From NCBI GenBank assembly GCA_033961575.1, contig CM066731.1, forward strand, positions 132,797,001 through 132,861,000: a stretch of DNA of 64,000 nucleotides. Reading direction: 5' to 3'. Made by a program: the position numbers and the translations under genes. Shown piece after piece: positions 48,101 through 60,223 of this stretch. The stretch is from Aselliscus stoliczkanus (Eukaryota; Chordata; Mammalia; Chiroptera; Hipposideridae). Within the stretch, counting starts at the first letter, position 1. Each line of letters begins with the position of its first letter. The notes under the pieces are model-generated. The model was not told the origin of the DNA. It searched no databases and saw nothing but the letters and a program-made list of their open reading frames with translations.

Positions 48101-48859
48101 AGGGAGATGTGGGTATTGTAAAGGTAATTAGTAATATATGCAGGAAAGTATAACAGTAGATTTAGCCTCTTTCTCCCCCAGTGGTGACCTCTTCCATTGT
48201 TTTCTGGTGAGTGTTTGGTAGCACCATCTACCCAATTAACAACCGAATTCTAACCGTGATTCTTGACATCTATTTTCTTCTCTTACCCCATACCCAAATG
48301 TTCTCAAGATTCTTAACTCCCTTTCACCATGGGTCCTTTATAACTGCATGACACTTTAGCTCCAGCTACACAATTTTTTCCTTGCATTTTCAATCCATAA
48401 CATTCAAAATGTATTCAATGCACCCAAGGTTACTTTTTCATTACTTCCTTGATGCACTTAAATGTGTTTTCTACCATTTTCCCCATTCCAAACCCCATCC
48501 CAAACGATAACATTTCATAGAAACTCCTCCTTAAAGAGTATTCAGGGAAATCTACTTACTAAATTAATTAAAACTTTTCAGTCCTTGTGTTATTCTCATT
48601 GAAGCTCTATACTCTGCCCCACCTCTGCCATCTTGAACTTCTCTTATCTCTTAATGTTTTTGAATACACTTTTACTATCCCTTCCTTCTCTCCTATAACT
48701 TTATACAAACTATCCATTCCACTTTCTAGTGTCAATCAAATCACCTGTCTTTAGGGTACTATCCATTCTTATTATTTTTGAAGCCATAAATAATCTTCTT
48801 TCTACTTTATACCTAGCCGCTCTATATAAAATGGGTAACTCTCAACAATATTAATGTTG
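45111..48859. other. AT-rich non-coding DNA
   Basis: I recognise no gene or named repeat. 45730-46130 is less AT-rich and carries a TTTATT near 45790 (AATAAA on minus), possibly an old minus-strand LTR, unconfirmed. Confidence 0.4.
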
Positions 48860-49370
48860 TGTTAAGGAGAGACTTCTAAGGCATCCATGCCCTAATCACT
48901 AGTGTTTGCGAAGGTTACATGACATGACAGAATAAATTTTCATATGTAAGGAAGGCTATATATTATGTATCTTAAAATAGGGAGAGTGTAATGTTATCTA
49001 GTAGGTCCAATGTAATCACATGAATCCTTAAAAGCAGAGAACTTCCAAAATGATGTGGCACAAGAGAAACATGGAGAAGTTCAAAGCATGAGAGAGATTT
49101 GTCCTACCAGAGCTGGAGGGGCCAAATGGAAAGCATGAGAAGGAATGTGGGCAGACTCTAGGAGCAAAGATTGGCTCTTAGCTTACAGTCATACAGAAAA
49201 TGACCTCAATCCTACAACTGCAGGGAACAAAATTCATCCAACACCTTGAATGTGCTTGGAAGTAGATATTTCCCTAGAGCTCCCAGTGGGAACCTGTAGC
49301 CCTGCCAAGACCTTGATTTCTGCCACTCAGATTTTGGACTTAAAGACACTGTGAGGTTTAAAAAAAAAAA

Positions 49371-49449
<79 letters not shown>

Positions 49450-49505
49450 TGCTTTGAACTGCTTAGTTTGTGGTAATGTATTATGGCAATCATAGAAAAT
49501 AAATA
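48860..49505 (+). mobile_element. MLT1-type LTR interrupted by a microsatellite, plus strand
   Basis: MaLR LTR blocks in order: CCCTAATCACTAGTGTTTGC, GGTCCAATGTAATCACATGA, ATCCTTAAAAGCAGAG, CTCTAGGAGCAAAG, GCCAAGACCTTGATTTCTGC, ATTTTGGACTT, then (after the repeat) TTAGTTTGTGGTAATGTATT and ATGGCAATCATAGAAAATAA. The (TA)n array sits where the consensus has a short AATAAATTT-like stretch. The frame 49212-49685 minus is generated by the array. Confidence 0.78.
49360..49443. repeat. A-run followed by a long perfect (TA)n array
   Basis: About 15 A residues lead into about 34 uninterrupted TA units (49375-49443). Such arrays are unstable and can extrude cruciforms. The length may be affected by assembly. 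Confidence 0.95.
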
Positions 49506-49680
49506 CATATGCAAAATCTTTGCCATCTTAACATAAATAAAGGAATTCTGGGAACGTGGAGCCTGAAATATGGCTCTTCTTCCCTTTCCAGGCAAATCTA
49601 GGTTATTTGCCTTTCTTGAGCCAAGTGGCTGCTGACACATGGGGCACCCCTTGGGAGGGGTTGAGACCACAGGATTTATG
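49506..49680. other. Non-coding DNA between the LTRs
   Basis: No named repeat. More GC-rich than its surroundings. It would be contiguous with 50347 onward before the LTR inserted. Confidence 0.45.
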
Positions 49681-50346
49681 AGCATATGTCATGTCCCGCA
49701 CGATAGGGCCATAGGAGTTTGGAAGGGATGGCGGGGGTTGAGAAACAGAAAAATACAGACAAGAGACAAAGAATAGTTCAAAAGCAGTGCTAGCCAGGGG
49801 ACTCAGTGTCTCTAGGACAAAAAGCCCCGAATTGGGCCTGACTGTTCCTTTTATTCTCTTACACATGAAAAGATCCATGTGTCTTCCCAGGAGATCTGTG
49901 TGTCTCACACCCAAGAATTAATCTCTGGGCCAAATCACCCATGCCTACAGGCTGCCATTACTGAAAGTCCCATGATCTGCTTACATGCACCTGCCTAAGA
50001 GACAGAAACCTCTAATGTGGAAACTCACTGATAGGATTACACAGAGGACAGATGTTATCACCTTTTTAAGGTCATTTCACAGGCAAGCTGTCAGCACCTG
50101 AGACAAGGGGTCTTTGCCCATTTTCCTCAACTCTGTGATTTCTCCTATGGCATCCCCACGACTGTGTCTGGCTTGGGTTGCCCTATCTGCAGCTAGGGTC
50201 GTACCCGTCTTTGACTAACCAGTCATCTTCTGGGGTCACACAGGAAGATAGAGTAGACATAATGTTGAAGTACTGTCTCTATGAGGATCTGTTGTTACGG
50301 GAAGGTGCATGGGGGCAGACAGGCAGGCTATAATGTAACAAGCATA
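49681..50346 (-). mobile_element. Solo retroviral LTR (class II/ERVK-like), minus strand
   Basis: The 654-bp segment 49687-50340 begins TGTCATGTCC and ends TGTAACA, giving the TGT...ACA ends of an LTR. It is flanked by the perfect 6-bp duplication AGCATA (49681-49686 and 50341-50346). On the minus strand there is an AATAAA signal (plus-strand TTTATT at 49850-49855), followed by a pyrimidine-rich R/U5-like part with CTTTGTCTCTTGTCTG and TTTTCTGTTTCTCA, reminiscent of class II ERV LTRs. A 6-bp duplication also fits that class. There is no internal proviral sequence, so it is the product of LTR-LTR recombination. The frame 49603-49914 is not a gene. Confidence 0.88.
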
Positions 50347-51886
50347 GTTCTAATGAGTGATGTGAGGAACAGGACATTGCCTAGGATATGGGCTAAAAGT
50401 CCAAAAGCCTTAGTGGAAGGTAGAGGTTGCTGGAAGGAGCCATTTTTAAGAGAATTACTGAGATCTGGGAGGAATTCCATGGCTCTTAGTGAGAGTGTTG
50501 AGATGCCAGGACAGAACTAAAAGAACAAGCTGGGTTTTCCCAATATACTGAGTGGAGGCTGGGAGCGGAGGGGAAGGGAAGCAGGTTGGGTCTTCCCTGT
50601 CTAGAACTTGGGAAAGAATGTAAAGGCCCATAAGGGGAAAGACCCTCTGCAAGAACCTCAAGCACAGGTTAACACTTTGCCCTTAATCCACAGACTCACA
50701 GTATTGCTAATCCCTTTGTAATATGCACTTTAATGGTATCTCACAGACAGGAACACCAATAAAGCCCACAAAATAAATGTATAAGTGAATAACTGCTCTT
50801 CTGGTAGTCTCTACACATACATAAGCAAAAGATTAGGTTGAACAATCAAAACATATACATAGTAATGCAGAATTACTAGGAAAAACTATGAAACCTTGAA
50901 TTACAAAAAAGAAAAAAAGACCCGCAAAACTTCATAATACTTAAAAATTCTAATGGTGCTCCTGGAGCATTTACACCAGTCACATTTAGAAAATTCTGTT
51001 TATAAATTAAACGAGGGTATGATCAGGATTGAAAGCTGAATTAATATCCTAGAAGATGAGATGCGAGAACTATTTCAAAGCACAGACAGGAGAAATAAAT
51101 AAAAGCTGAAGACTTATAGAATAGATTTGAAAGACTAAATGTGAATAATAGGTTCTCCTAAAGGAGGAAAAAGAACAGGATGGAGAGGGTAAGCAAACAG
51201 TACCAGAAAATTTCCTTAAGTTAGGGAAGGGTCTGAATTTGCAGATGTAAAATTCACCTAAGTTATAGGCTGCATTGAAGAAAAAACAAAAAACAAAACA
51301 ACAAATAATTAATGCTCCCAGGCATAAACTCTAATGCACAAGAAAAGAAATCTTATAAACTTCCAGAAAATTGACAAAAGGAAAAGCCTATCTACATTTG
51401 GTGGATGGGGGATGGAAAAGTAGACTGTTATTGAACAGTGCACCAACAACAATAGAAAGCAGAAAGCTGTTAATGTTTATAAACTAGTAAAAGAAAATGA
51501 CTGCAACCTTACAATTATTTAATTAGGGAAGAATTCATTCACTAGTTAAAGGAAAATGGAGTACATAAGAATTCCAAGAAGTACCACCCAATAGAAAACA
51601 CTGGAATGATATTAGTTCCTATGAAAGCATATGAGACACAGCAAAAATATTCTTAGATGAACTATTATAGCCTTGGCTTAATTATCTGTGTATAAAATTA
51701 CCCCACAACCTACATTTTTAAAAAAGTTGTCTCATTGTTTCTGTGGTTAAGAAATTTGGGAGTATCCTGGGTGCATGGTCTAAGGTTCTGTTAGAGGTCA
51801 GCCAGGACAAAGTCATCCGAAGGCTTGGTTGGAATTGGAAGATCCACTTCCAAGGTGGTTCCCTCACATAGCTGGCAAGGTGTTAC

Positions 51887-51895
<9 letters not shown>
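50347..51895. other. Non-coding DNA, including possible old LINE-like A-rich sequence
   Basis: 50350-50690 is G-rich and may be the rest of the older sequence hit by the LTR. 50800-51660 is A-rich on the plus strand, like decayed LINE ORF1/HAL1-type sequence, but unassigned. 51690-51895 resembles an old dispersed repeat with an ATTACCCCACAACCTAC start. No gene. Confidence 0.35.
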
Positions 51896-51925
<30 letters not shown>

Positions 51926-52530
51926 TTTTTTTTTATTTTTTTTTTAATTTTATTTTATTAGTTTTCGGTGTACAACACAATGCAATAGTTATACTCTTTA
52001 CCCCCCAAAGTGAAAACCCCCTCCCCCAGTTCGCCACCCCACACCCCCCCCCAATCATACCTATCCATCACAACTCCCCTCACTCGCCTCCACAGCATAC
52101 TCCACATCCCGTGACCACCCACATATTCAGTTGCAGTTGGCATACAATACTATACAACATCAGCTTCAGGTGTACAGTGCAGTGATCAAGCCTCTACTCC
52201 ATCCATGAAGTGGTCTCCAAAACAAGACATGTGACTATCTGACACGCCACAAAATTTTTACAACATTATTATATTCCCCGAACTGTGTTTCATATCCCTG
52301 TGGCAATATTGTAGTTGTCTATTTATGCTGTCTAATCCCGGCCCCGGCCCCCCAGCCCCACCCCCCTCCCAACTAGCAACCCTCAGTTTTTCCTCTACAT
52401 CTATGAGTCTGTTTACTTTGATCATTCACTCAGTTCTTCAGACTCCACACACAAGTGAGATCACATGTTACTGACTTTTGTCATGAGGCCTCAGTTTCTC
52501 TCCATTTGCACATTTTTTACACTGGGCTGC
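51896..52530 (-). mobile_element. Young 5'-truncated L1 3' end, minus strand
   Basis: A very long T-rich tract (51893-51960, the reverse-complemented A tail) precedes TTTTCGGTGTACAACACAAT, GTTATACTCTTTACCCCCCA, a C-rich block and TTTCAGGTGTACAGTGCAGT-like 3'UTR sequence. The segment continues to CTATGAGTCTGTTTACTTTG and ends near 52530. Little decay and a long tail imply recent insertion. The frames 51829-52185 and 51958-52143 are artefacts of it. Confidence 0.85.
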
Positions 52531-52549
52531 TTGAAGCCTTGTGTGAAAA

Positions 52550-53050
52550 AGATATCAAGGGAACTTAAATGCATATTACTAAGTGAAAAGTCAATCTGAA
52601 AAGGCTGCATACTGTATGATTCCAACTATGTGACATTCTAGAAAAGGCAAAACTATGGAGACAGTAAAAAGTTCAGTGGTTGCCAGGTTTTTGGGGAAGG
52701 GAGGGAAGTATAAATATGTGGAGCACAGGGGTTTTTAGGACAGTGAAACTACTCTGTATCCTAATGTAATGGTGAATGCATGTTATTATACATTTGTCAA
52801 CACCCATAACTGTACATCACAGTGGGTGAACTCTAATATAAACTATGGATTTTAGTTAATAATATTCAATATTGGCTCATTAATTGTAACAAATGTGCTT
52901 CACTAAAGTAAGGTGTTAATGATAAAGGCAACTCTGAAAGAGAGGGATAGTAGGAAGGGGAGAGAAGCTTTATAGAACTGTACTTTTTTGCTCAGTTTTT
53001 CTGCAAAACTAAAACTGTTCTAAAAATGTCTGTTAATTTAAAAAAAAATG
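52550..53050 (+). mobile_element. L1 3' end, plus strand
   Basis: Sense blocks typical of the L1 ORF2 end and 3'UTR: TACTAAGTGAAAAGTCAATC, ACTGTATGATTCCAACTATG, TGACATTCTAGAAAAGGCAA, AACTATGGAGACAGTAAAAA, AGTTCAGTGGTTGCCAGG and ATAACTGTACATCACAGTG. An A-run lies at 53040-53049. Confidence 0.88.
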
Positions 53051-53239
53051 CAAACCTAGTGAAAAATGGGCAAATGTTATGGCCAAAACCCTGAGTTGAC
53101 AAAATGGTCAATTTGAATGTTCAAAGTTGACAGCAGCATAAGTGGAACATTCATATACACCAATTACCATAGACAGCTTCCTATATTGATGTCCCCCTAA
53201 GCTTTTGAATTGGCAATGCAAATGCTCTTTAAAATATAT

Positions 53240-53590
53240 GAAGGCATAGAAAATATGGAAATCCTTATGTTTGAGAAAGAATTTATTATTCCATAAAAAT
53301 TTAATATTGATAGTACAAAAAAGGAAACTATAAATTAATCTCACTTGTGAATATAGATCAAGGTTATCACATTAATCATTAGCAAATAAAACATAGAAAA
53401 TTATTCAAAGAATAATATACTATGACCAAGCAAGATTTATATCCCAAATAAAAGAATGATTTAATATAAGAAATTCTGTCAACATGCGGTAAAGTTTTTT
53501 TTATTCCACAAGGGACAACACAAAATTTTCCAAGAAGTATTTGGCAAATATAATTAATGGTTTTGCAGAAGGATGTAATTTTATGGTCCA
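53240..53590 (+). mobile_element. L1 ORF2 reverse-transcriptase fragment, plus strand
   Basis: GGAAACTATAAATTAATCTC, CTTGTGAATATAGATCAAGG, TATGACCAAGCAAGATTTAT and ATCCCAAATAAAAGAATGAT match sense L1 RT coding DNA (GNYRPISL... to [12 protein letters not shown] region) with many lesions. It follows the 3' end of another L1, so it belongs to a separate copy. Confidence 0.78.
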
Positions 53591-53599
53591 TTTTTTTTC

Positions 53600-53801
53600 C
53601 TGTGGAATTTTTAAAAAATATTTTTATTGGATATTATTGGGGAACAGTGTGTTCCAAGTCTAGTAGGTTTTCAATCTGGCTGTGAAGGGCACACCTCAGT
53701 GGCCCATGTGGGAATCAAACCAGCAACCCTGGTGTATGAGCACTGCGCCCTCTGCTCTAACCACCTGTGTTAACCAGCCATCCCTATTCTGTGGAATTCT
53801 T
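53600..53801 (-). mobile_element. Bat-type tRNA SINE (family C, VES-like), minus strand
   Basis: Body 53613-53788. Read on the plus strand it is ATTGGGGAACAGTGTGTTCC (tail region), then ATCTGGCTGTGAAGGGCAC, CTCAGTGGCCCATGTGGGAA, a TCAAACCAGCAACCC B-box complement and GCTCTAACCACC at the head. CTGTGGAATTTTT (53600-53612) and CTGTGGAATTCTT (53789-53801) are a 13-bp target duplication with one mismatch. The layout is that of chiropteran tRNA SINEs. Confidence 0.85.
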
Positions 53802-54814
53802 GAATGTATACATCGAAGAGAAATAAGCCTGTCAATTAAGCTTTTATGTCTTATCCAGTGAACTTCCTAATTCTGCATCTCTTCTTCCTTCTTCTCAGTT
53901 TCTATCTTCAGTCTTTTCTTCCCCATTTCATTCCAAAGTCCATACAGGAAGGACATTAGGCAGTTGAAAACGCAACTTGTTACAGTTAAGATTGCCTTTG
54001 GCCATAAATTATAGAAGCCTAACCATATTGGATTAGACAAGCACAGTATTTATTTTGCTCACGCTAGAGGTCTGGAGGTTTGTAACCCAGGTCTGGAATA
54101 GTTGAACAGTGCTTTGGAGTATCCAGATTGCTTCTATTTTTTTGCTCTGTCCTTAATGTGTTGATTTTGTTTTCATGTTCCTAAGATGCACTGCTAGACA
54201 TAAGAATTACTTATCAATAGTGAAGAGTGAATGCAAAAAATTTTCTTCACTTGAAGTTTTCGTTATAATGGAAAGCAGAATATTCTAAAAAGGCCATATT
54301 TATTTCATAACGGTTAGAATGATAATAAATATTCTGTTCATCAATATTCATGGTACCTGTACTCATCAGCCATTTGCAATGACACATAACCCCAAATCTC
54401 ATAAGTTTACATCAACAAACATTTATTTCTCACTGATATTAAATGCTGGTGGTTGTTTATCAGCAGCATATGTCTTTTCACTCTAAGTCAGGTAAGAGAG
54501 GCAAACCATATTTGCCACATGTTATTCTCAAGGCAGAGAGAAAAAAGCAAGAGGTAGAAACCTTCAATGTCTCAAAGCTTTTGCTCAGAAATGACATATA
54601 TCACACAGGTTCACAGTCCATGGATCAAGGTGAGTCACACGGACAGTCTGACACTTAGGAGGGCAGTACATTTTGTCTGTAGGGAGATGCTGGAAGTCAC
54701 ATGCAATGGATATAGTTACTTAACCCTCTCAGAGAGAATGAAAAAAATAGTTGAACAACAATTTTCCCCATCAGTATAAGCCTATAATTAGAAGACAATT
54801 TACTATAGTAAATA
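53802..54814. other. Non-coding DNA
   Basis: 54370-54560 resembles an old mammalian dispersed repeat (ACACATAACCCCAAATCTCA, CATTTATTTCTCACTGATAT). No gene; the frames 54443-54779 lack support. Confidence 0.4.
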
Positions 54815-54985
54815 AAAGAATTGGCTTTGAAATTGAACCTGAATCAATTCTGGCTCTGTTGATTGCAGGTTGACTGTAAGCCTTAGATTTCTTATTGATG
54901 AAATATGTTAATTTCTATGATTAAATGCTTCATTATAAAGCATTTATATTTTATCTTAAAGGTGACTATCACATAGTAACTGCCC
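54815..54985 (+). repeat. MIR-type ancient SINE, plus strand
   Basis: TTGAACCTGAATCAATTCTG, GGCTCTGTTGATTGCAGG, TTGACTGTAAGCC and TTCTTATTGATGAAATATG follow the MIR core with heavy divergence. Confidence 0.65.
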
Positions 54986-55093
54986 AATAATTTGTAATTA
55001 TTTCTTAGGCAATATGAAAATAATCAATTTTATTTACCAATTGAAATCTCAACCAGATTGCTACGAGTGATAGATATATCTATAGGCATACTA

Positions 55094-55277
55094 AAAATTA
55101 TCTAGATTTCTTTTTTTTTTTTTTTTTAGCTGAGCCATCCTGCCACCTGTTGGCAGCTCAGTGGCAGCTCAGCTTGGCCTGGGCATCGAACTGCTTTTGC
55201 TCAGAGCTCAGCTTGCACTCTTGAGCGAGCTCTTAACCAACTGAGCCACTCAGCAGACCCTAAAATTATCTAGATTT
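55094..55277 (-). mobile_element. tRNA-derived SINE (family B), minus strand
   Basis: The same layout as the 34.4-kb copy: a T-run, AGCTGAGCCATCCTGCCACC, TGTTGGCAGCTCAGTGGCAG, ATCGAACTGCTTTTGCTCAG and CTCTTAACCAACTGAGCCAC. AAAATTATCTAGATTT is duplicated perfectly over 16 bp (55094-55109 and 55262-55277). Body 55110-55261. Confidence 0.92.
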
Positions 55278-55788
55278 TCATGCAGACTTTGTTTAGACAG
55301 GAAAGGGTAAAGTTTTAGCATCTTTATGTGAGATTGGAAGCTAAATAAACTGAGTAGCAGTATAAACAAGTCGTGTTAAATTCAGAAAGCTGAATATTTT
55401 ATGCACTCATATTTGGCCTTACAAAAGAAAATTCATATAGCTTATGAATTTTCATGAAATGACTTTATCTTAAGAATTTGAAGATTTGTTACTTTGTTTC
55501 AGATAATGAATAATCAATTAAATATATGTTATATCTAGTCATCCTGTGGTCTTGCATAGGATATCCAAAACATTAATAAATTTAAGAAAAAAGATGCTAT
55601 TGATTATGCAGGATTTTAGCCCATTTATTCACCATACTGATAGCATCCCTCTATAGTTTTTCAAAGGACTGTTAAACAACTATTGACAAAAATTAGATGA
55701 GATTATTTTGTTGCTTTGCTTTTGGAAAAGAACTAGATTATTGATTTGTATTCTTTTAGGTTTTTTTTATTGATTAGTCCATTTTGCT
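55278..55788. other. AT-rich non-coding DNA
   Basis: Nothing recognised. Confidence 0.45.
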
Positions 55789-58700
55789 TTAGCCGATATT
55801 TTTTTTTTTTAGAGAAAGATCAATCAAGAGCCACCTATATTTCCAGACATAGTCAATCATGATTGTTAATTTTAAAAAAATATTTATATTTTCAGTTACA
55901 GTTGACATTCAACATTATTTTATATTAGTTTCAGGTGTACAGCATGGTGGTTAGACATTTATATAATTTATGCAGTTATACTGATTAGTCTTGTACCCAC
56001 ATGACAATATACATAGTTGTTGCAGCATTATTTACTGTATTCCCTACGCTGTACTTTGCATCCCCTACTATTTTGTAACTACCAATTTTTGTTCTTAACC
56101 CCTTCACCTTTTTAACCCAGCTCTCCAACCCTCCTCCCCTCTGGTTTGTCCTCTGTATCAATGAGACTGTCTGTGTTTTGTTTATTTATTTTGTTTTTTA
56201 GATTCCACATATAAGTGAAATCATATGGTATTTGTCTTTCTCAGCCTGACTTATTTCACTTTGCATAATATTCTCTAGGTCTATCATGTTGTTGCAAATG
56301 ATAAAATTTCATTCTTTTTAAAGGCTGAGTAATATTCTATTGTAAATATTTTACTGTATATATGTATCAAATCTTCTTTATCCGATCACTTACTGATGGG
56401 CACTTGGTTTGCTTACATGTCTTGGCTATTGTGAAAAATGCTGCAGTGAATATATGGGTGCATGTATCTTTTCAAATTAGTGTTGTGGATTTCTACAGAT
56501 AAATACCCATAAGTAGAATTGCTGGGTCATAAGGTAGTTCTATTTTAAATTTTTTAAGGAACACCTGTACTGTTTTCCATTGTGGCTGCACCAACTTGCA
56601 ATCCCACCAACAGTGCACGAGGGTTCCATTTTCTCCACATCCTCATCAGCATTTGCTTTTGTTGATTTATTGATGATGGCCATTCTGACAGGTGCGAGGT
56701 GATTTCTCATTGAATTTTTAATTTACATTTCTCTGATATTAGTGATGTTGAGCATCTTTTTATATGTCTAGTGACCATCTGTGTGTCCTCTGTGGAGAAA
56801 TGTCTGTTCAGGTCCTCTGCCCACTTTTTAATTGGATTGTTTTTGTTTGTTTGTTTTTATGTTGAGTTGCATGAGTTCTTTATAAACTTTGGATATTAAC
56901 ACTTTATTGGATGTATCATTGGTGAATATCTTCTCTGATTCAGTAGGTTGTCTTTTCATTTGGTTGGTGGTTTCCTTTGCTGTGCAAAAACTTTTTAGTT
57001 TGATGTAGTCCCATTTATTTACTTTTTCTTTTGTTTCCCTTGTCCAAGGAGATAGATCAGAAAAAATATTACTAAGAGCAATGTTCAAGAGTTTACTGCC
57101 TATGTTTTCTTCTAGAAGTTTTATGGTTCAGGTCTTACATTTAAGCCTTTAATCCATTTTGAGTTTATTCTAGTATATGGTATAAGAAGGTGGTCCCATT
57201 TCATTTCTGCATTTATCTGTCCAGTTTTCTCAATACCATTTATTGAATAGACTGACTTTATCTCATTGTATGTTCTTGCCTGTTTGTTATAGATTAAATG
57301 ACCATATAGGTGTGGGTTTATTTCTGGGCCCTCTATATGTTCTGTTAATCTATGTGTCTGTTTTGATGCCAGTACCTTGCTGTTTTGATTACTGTAGGCT
57401 TGCATTATAGGTTGATATCATGTAGCATGATACCTTCAACTTTGTTCTTCTTTCTCAAGATTGTTGTGGCTATTTTGGGTCTTTCGTGGTTTTATTAAAT
57501 TTTAAAATTACTTGTTCTAGTTCTGTTAAAAATGCCATTTGTATTTTGATAAGGATAGCATTAAATCTATAAATTACTTTGGGTAGTATGGACATTTTAA
57601 TGATTAATTCTTCCTATCCATGAACATGGTATATGCTTCCATTTATTTGTGACTTCAGTTTCTTTCTTCAGTGTCTCATAGTTTTCCAAGTCAGGTCTTT
57701 TCCTTACTTGGTTAAATTTCTTCCTAGGTATTTTTTTCTTTTTTTTCCTTTGATGCAGTTGTAAATAGGATTGTTTTCTTAATTTCCCTTTCTGACGGTT
57801 CATTATTGGTGTATAAAAATGCAACCAATTTCCGAATATTTGTTTTGTATCCTTCTACTTTACTAAATTCATTTATCAGTTCAGTAATATCTTGGTGGAA
57901 ACTTTGGGGTTCTCTATATATAGTATCATGTCATCTTCAAATAATGAGAATTTTATTTCTTCCTTTCCAATTGGATGCCTTTTATCTTTTGTATTTTATT
58001 TTATTTTTTTTTTTTTTGTCTGATTGTTGTGGCTATATTGAGTATAAGTGGGCATTCTTGTGTTGTTCCTATCTTAAACAGAACACTTTTATCTTTTCCC
58101 TGTTGAGTACAGCTGTGGGTTTGTTGTTATATATATGGCCTTAATTATGTTAAAGTACGTTCCCCCCATTACCACTTTTTTGAGAGTTTTTATTATAAAT
58201 GGATGTGAATTTTTTCAAACATTTTTTCTGCATCTATTGATATGATAAGGTGATTTTTATTTTTTATTTTGTTTTTGTGATTTGTTATGTTAGTTGATTT
58301 GTGGATATCAAGCCAAACTTGCATCCCAGGAATAAATCCCACTTGATCATGGTGTATGATTGTTTTTTAATGTATTGATGAATTTGGTTTGCTAATATTT
58401 TGTTAAATGTTTTTATACCTGTGTTCATCAGGGATTTTGACCTATAATTTTCTTTTTTTTTTGTAGTGTCTTTATCTGGTTTTGAAATTAAGGTAATGGT
58501 GTCTTCGTAAAATGAGCTTGGGAACATTCCCTCCTCTTGAATTTTTTGGAATAGTTTGAGGATAGGAGTCATTCTTCTTTGAATGTTTGGTAAAATCCAC
58601 CTGTGAAGCCATCTGGTCTAGGACTTTTGTTTGTTGGGGATTCATTGATTACTGATTCCATTTCATCAGTAATACCTGACCAGTTCAGGTTTTCTGTGTC

Positions 58701-60223
58701 TTCTTGAATCAGTCTTGGAGGATTGCATGGTTCTAGGAATTTATCCAATTTTTCCCAATTTTCCTATTTGTTGGCATGTAATTGTTATAGTATTGTCTTA
58801 TAATCCTTTATATTTCTGTGATGATAGTTGTCACTTCTTTTTCATTTCTGATTTTATTTATTTGGATTCTCTCTTTTTGTTGATAAGTCTGGTTAAGGTT
58901 TATCAATTTTATGTGTTTTTCAATGAACCAGCTCTTGGTTTTATAGATCTTTTGCATTCTGTTTTTTTTATTTTATTTTTTTTTGAGACTTTATTTTATT
59001 TATTTTCACTGTAATCTTTATTATTTCCTTCCTTCTTCTCACTTTGGTCTTTCTGTGCTGTTTATTTTCTAGTTTCTTTAAGTGTAAATTTAGATTGTTT
59101 ATTGTAAATTCTTGTTTCTTGAGGTAGACCTGTATTACTATGAATTTTCCTTCTAGGACTTCTTTTGCTGTGTCCCATAGATTTTTCAATCATTGTGTTT
59201 TCATTTTAATTTGTCTCAAGTTATGTTTTATTTCTTCCTTGATATTGTTGAGATCCATTTATTATTTAGTAGCATGTTATATAGCTTCCATGCATTTGTG
59301 TGTTTTTGTTTGTTACTTGTAACTGATTTCTAGTTTCATATCATTGTGGTGAAAGAAGATGCTTGGTATGATTTCAATCTTCTTAAATTTATTGTGTCTT
59401 AACATGTGGTCTGTCTTGGAAATTGTTCCATTTGCACTTGAAAAGAATGTATATTCTGCTTTGGGGGGTGGAATGCTCTAAGAATATCAATTAAGTCCAT
59501 ATTTTCAAGTGTGTCATTTAAGGCCACTATTTCCTTATTGATTTTCTGTCTGGGAGGTCTATTAGTGTCAATGGGGTGTTAAAGTCCCCTACTATGATGG
59601 TATTACTGTAAATTTCTCCCTTTATGTTGGTCAATATTTGCTTTATATATTTAGGTGCTCCTATGTAGGGGACATAAATGTTTACAAGGGCTATATCCTC
59701 TCGTTAGATTTATTCCTTTATCGTTATGTATGTCCCTCTTTGTTTCTTATTATAGCCTTTGTTTTAAAGTCTATTTTGTGTGCTATTACATTCACATGAA
59801 ATATATTTTTCCATCCCTTTACTTTCAGACTCTGTGTGTCTTTCATTCTGAAATGGGTGTTTTGTAGAGAGCATGTGTGTGTCTTGTTTTTTTTTATTCA
59901 TTCAGCTACCCTATGACTTTTGATTAAAGCATTTAATCCATGTACATTTAAAATGATTATTTTTAAGTACATAGTTGCTGCCATTTGATTATTCTATGTA
60001 TGTTCTCCCCCCGCCACTCTTCTTCTTAAAGAAGCCCCTTTAACATTTCTTGTAATACTGATTTGGTGGTGATAAACTTTTTTAGTCTTTTCCTGTCTGG
60101 GAAGCTCTTTATCTGTCCTTTAATTGTAAATGGTAGCCTTGCTAGGTAGAGTAGTCTTTGTTGATGGTCCTTGCTTTTCATCACCTTGAGTATTTTGTGC
60201 CAAGCCTTAGCCCATATTTTTTT
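55789..60223 (-). mobile_element. 4.4-kb L1, 5'-truncated inside ORF1, minus strand, with target duplication
   Basis: L1 copies itself by reverse-transcribing its RNA at a nicked target. Left to right on the plus strand are the A-tail region (about 55801), the 3'UTR (CAGTTACAGTTGACATTCAA, TTTCAGGTGTACAGCATGG), ORF2 in reverse, and the ORF1 C-terminus. Minus-strand frames show ORF2 landmarks: a C-terminal block with [20 protein letters not shown] (56828-57088), one with [16 protein letters not shown] (57121-57405), RT sequence with [20 protein letters not shown] (58285-58572), an NLWDTAKEVLEGKFI linker (58968-59189), and the endonuclease GDFNTP motif near 59574-59591. ORF1 residues including PFTIKGQIKSFPDRKRLKKF are encoded near 60070-60130. 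ORF2 is broken into several frames, so the copy is dead. TTAGCCGATATTTTTTT (55789-55805) and TTAGCCCATATTTTTTT (60207-60223) form the target duplication. Confidence 0.92.

Noticed and set aside
49212..49685. 157-codon minus-strand frame
   Set aside because: It runs through the (TA)n array and LTR DNA; the Ile/Tyr repeat is a microsatellite translation.
51829..52185. 118-codon plus-strand frame
   Set aside because: Generated by the poly-T tract and C-rich 3'UTR of an antisense L1.
55789..60223. Active L1
   Set aside because: ORF2 is broken into several frames and ORF1 is truncated.
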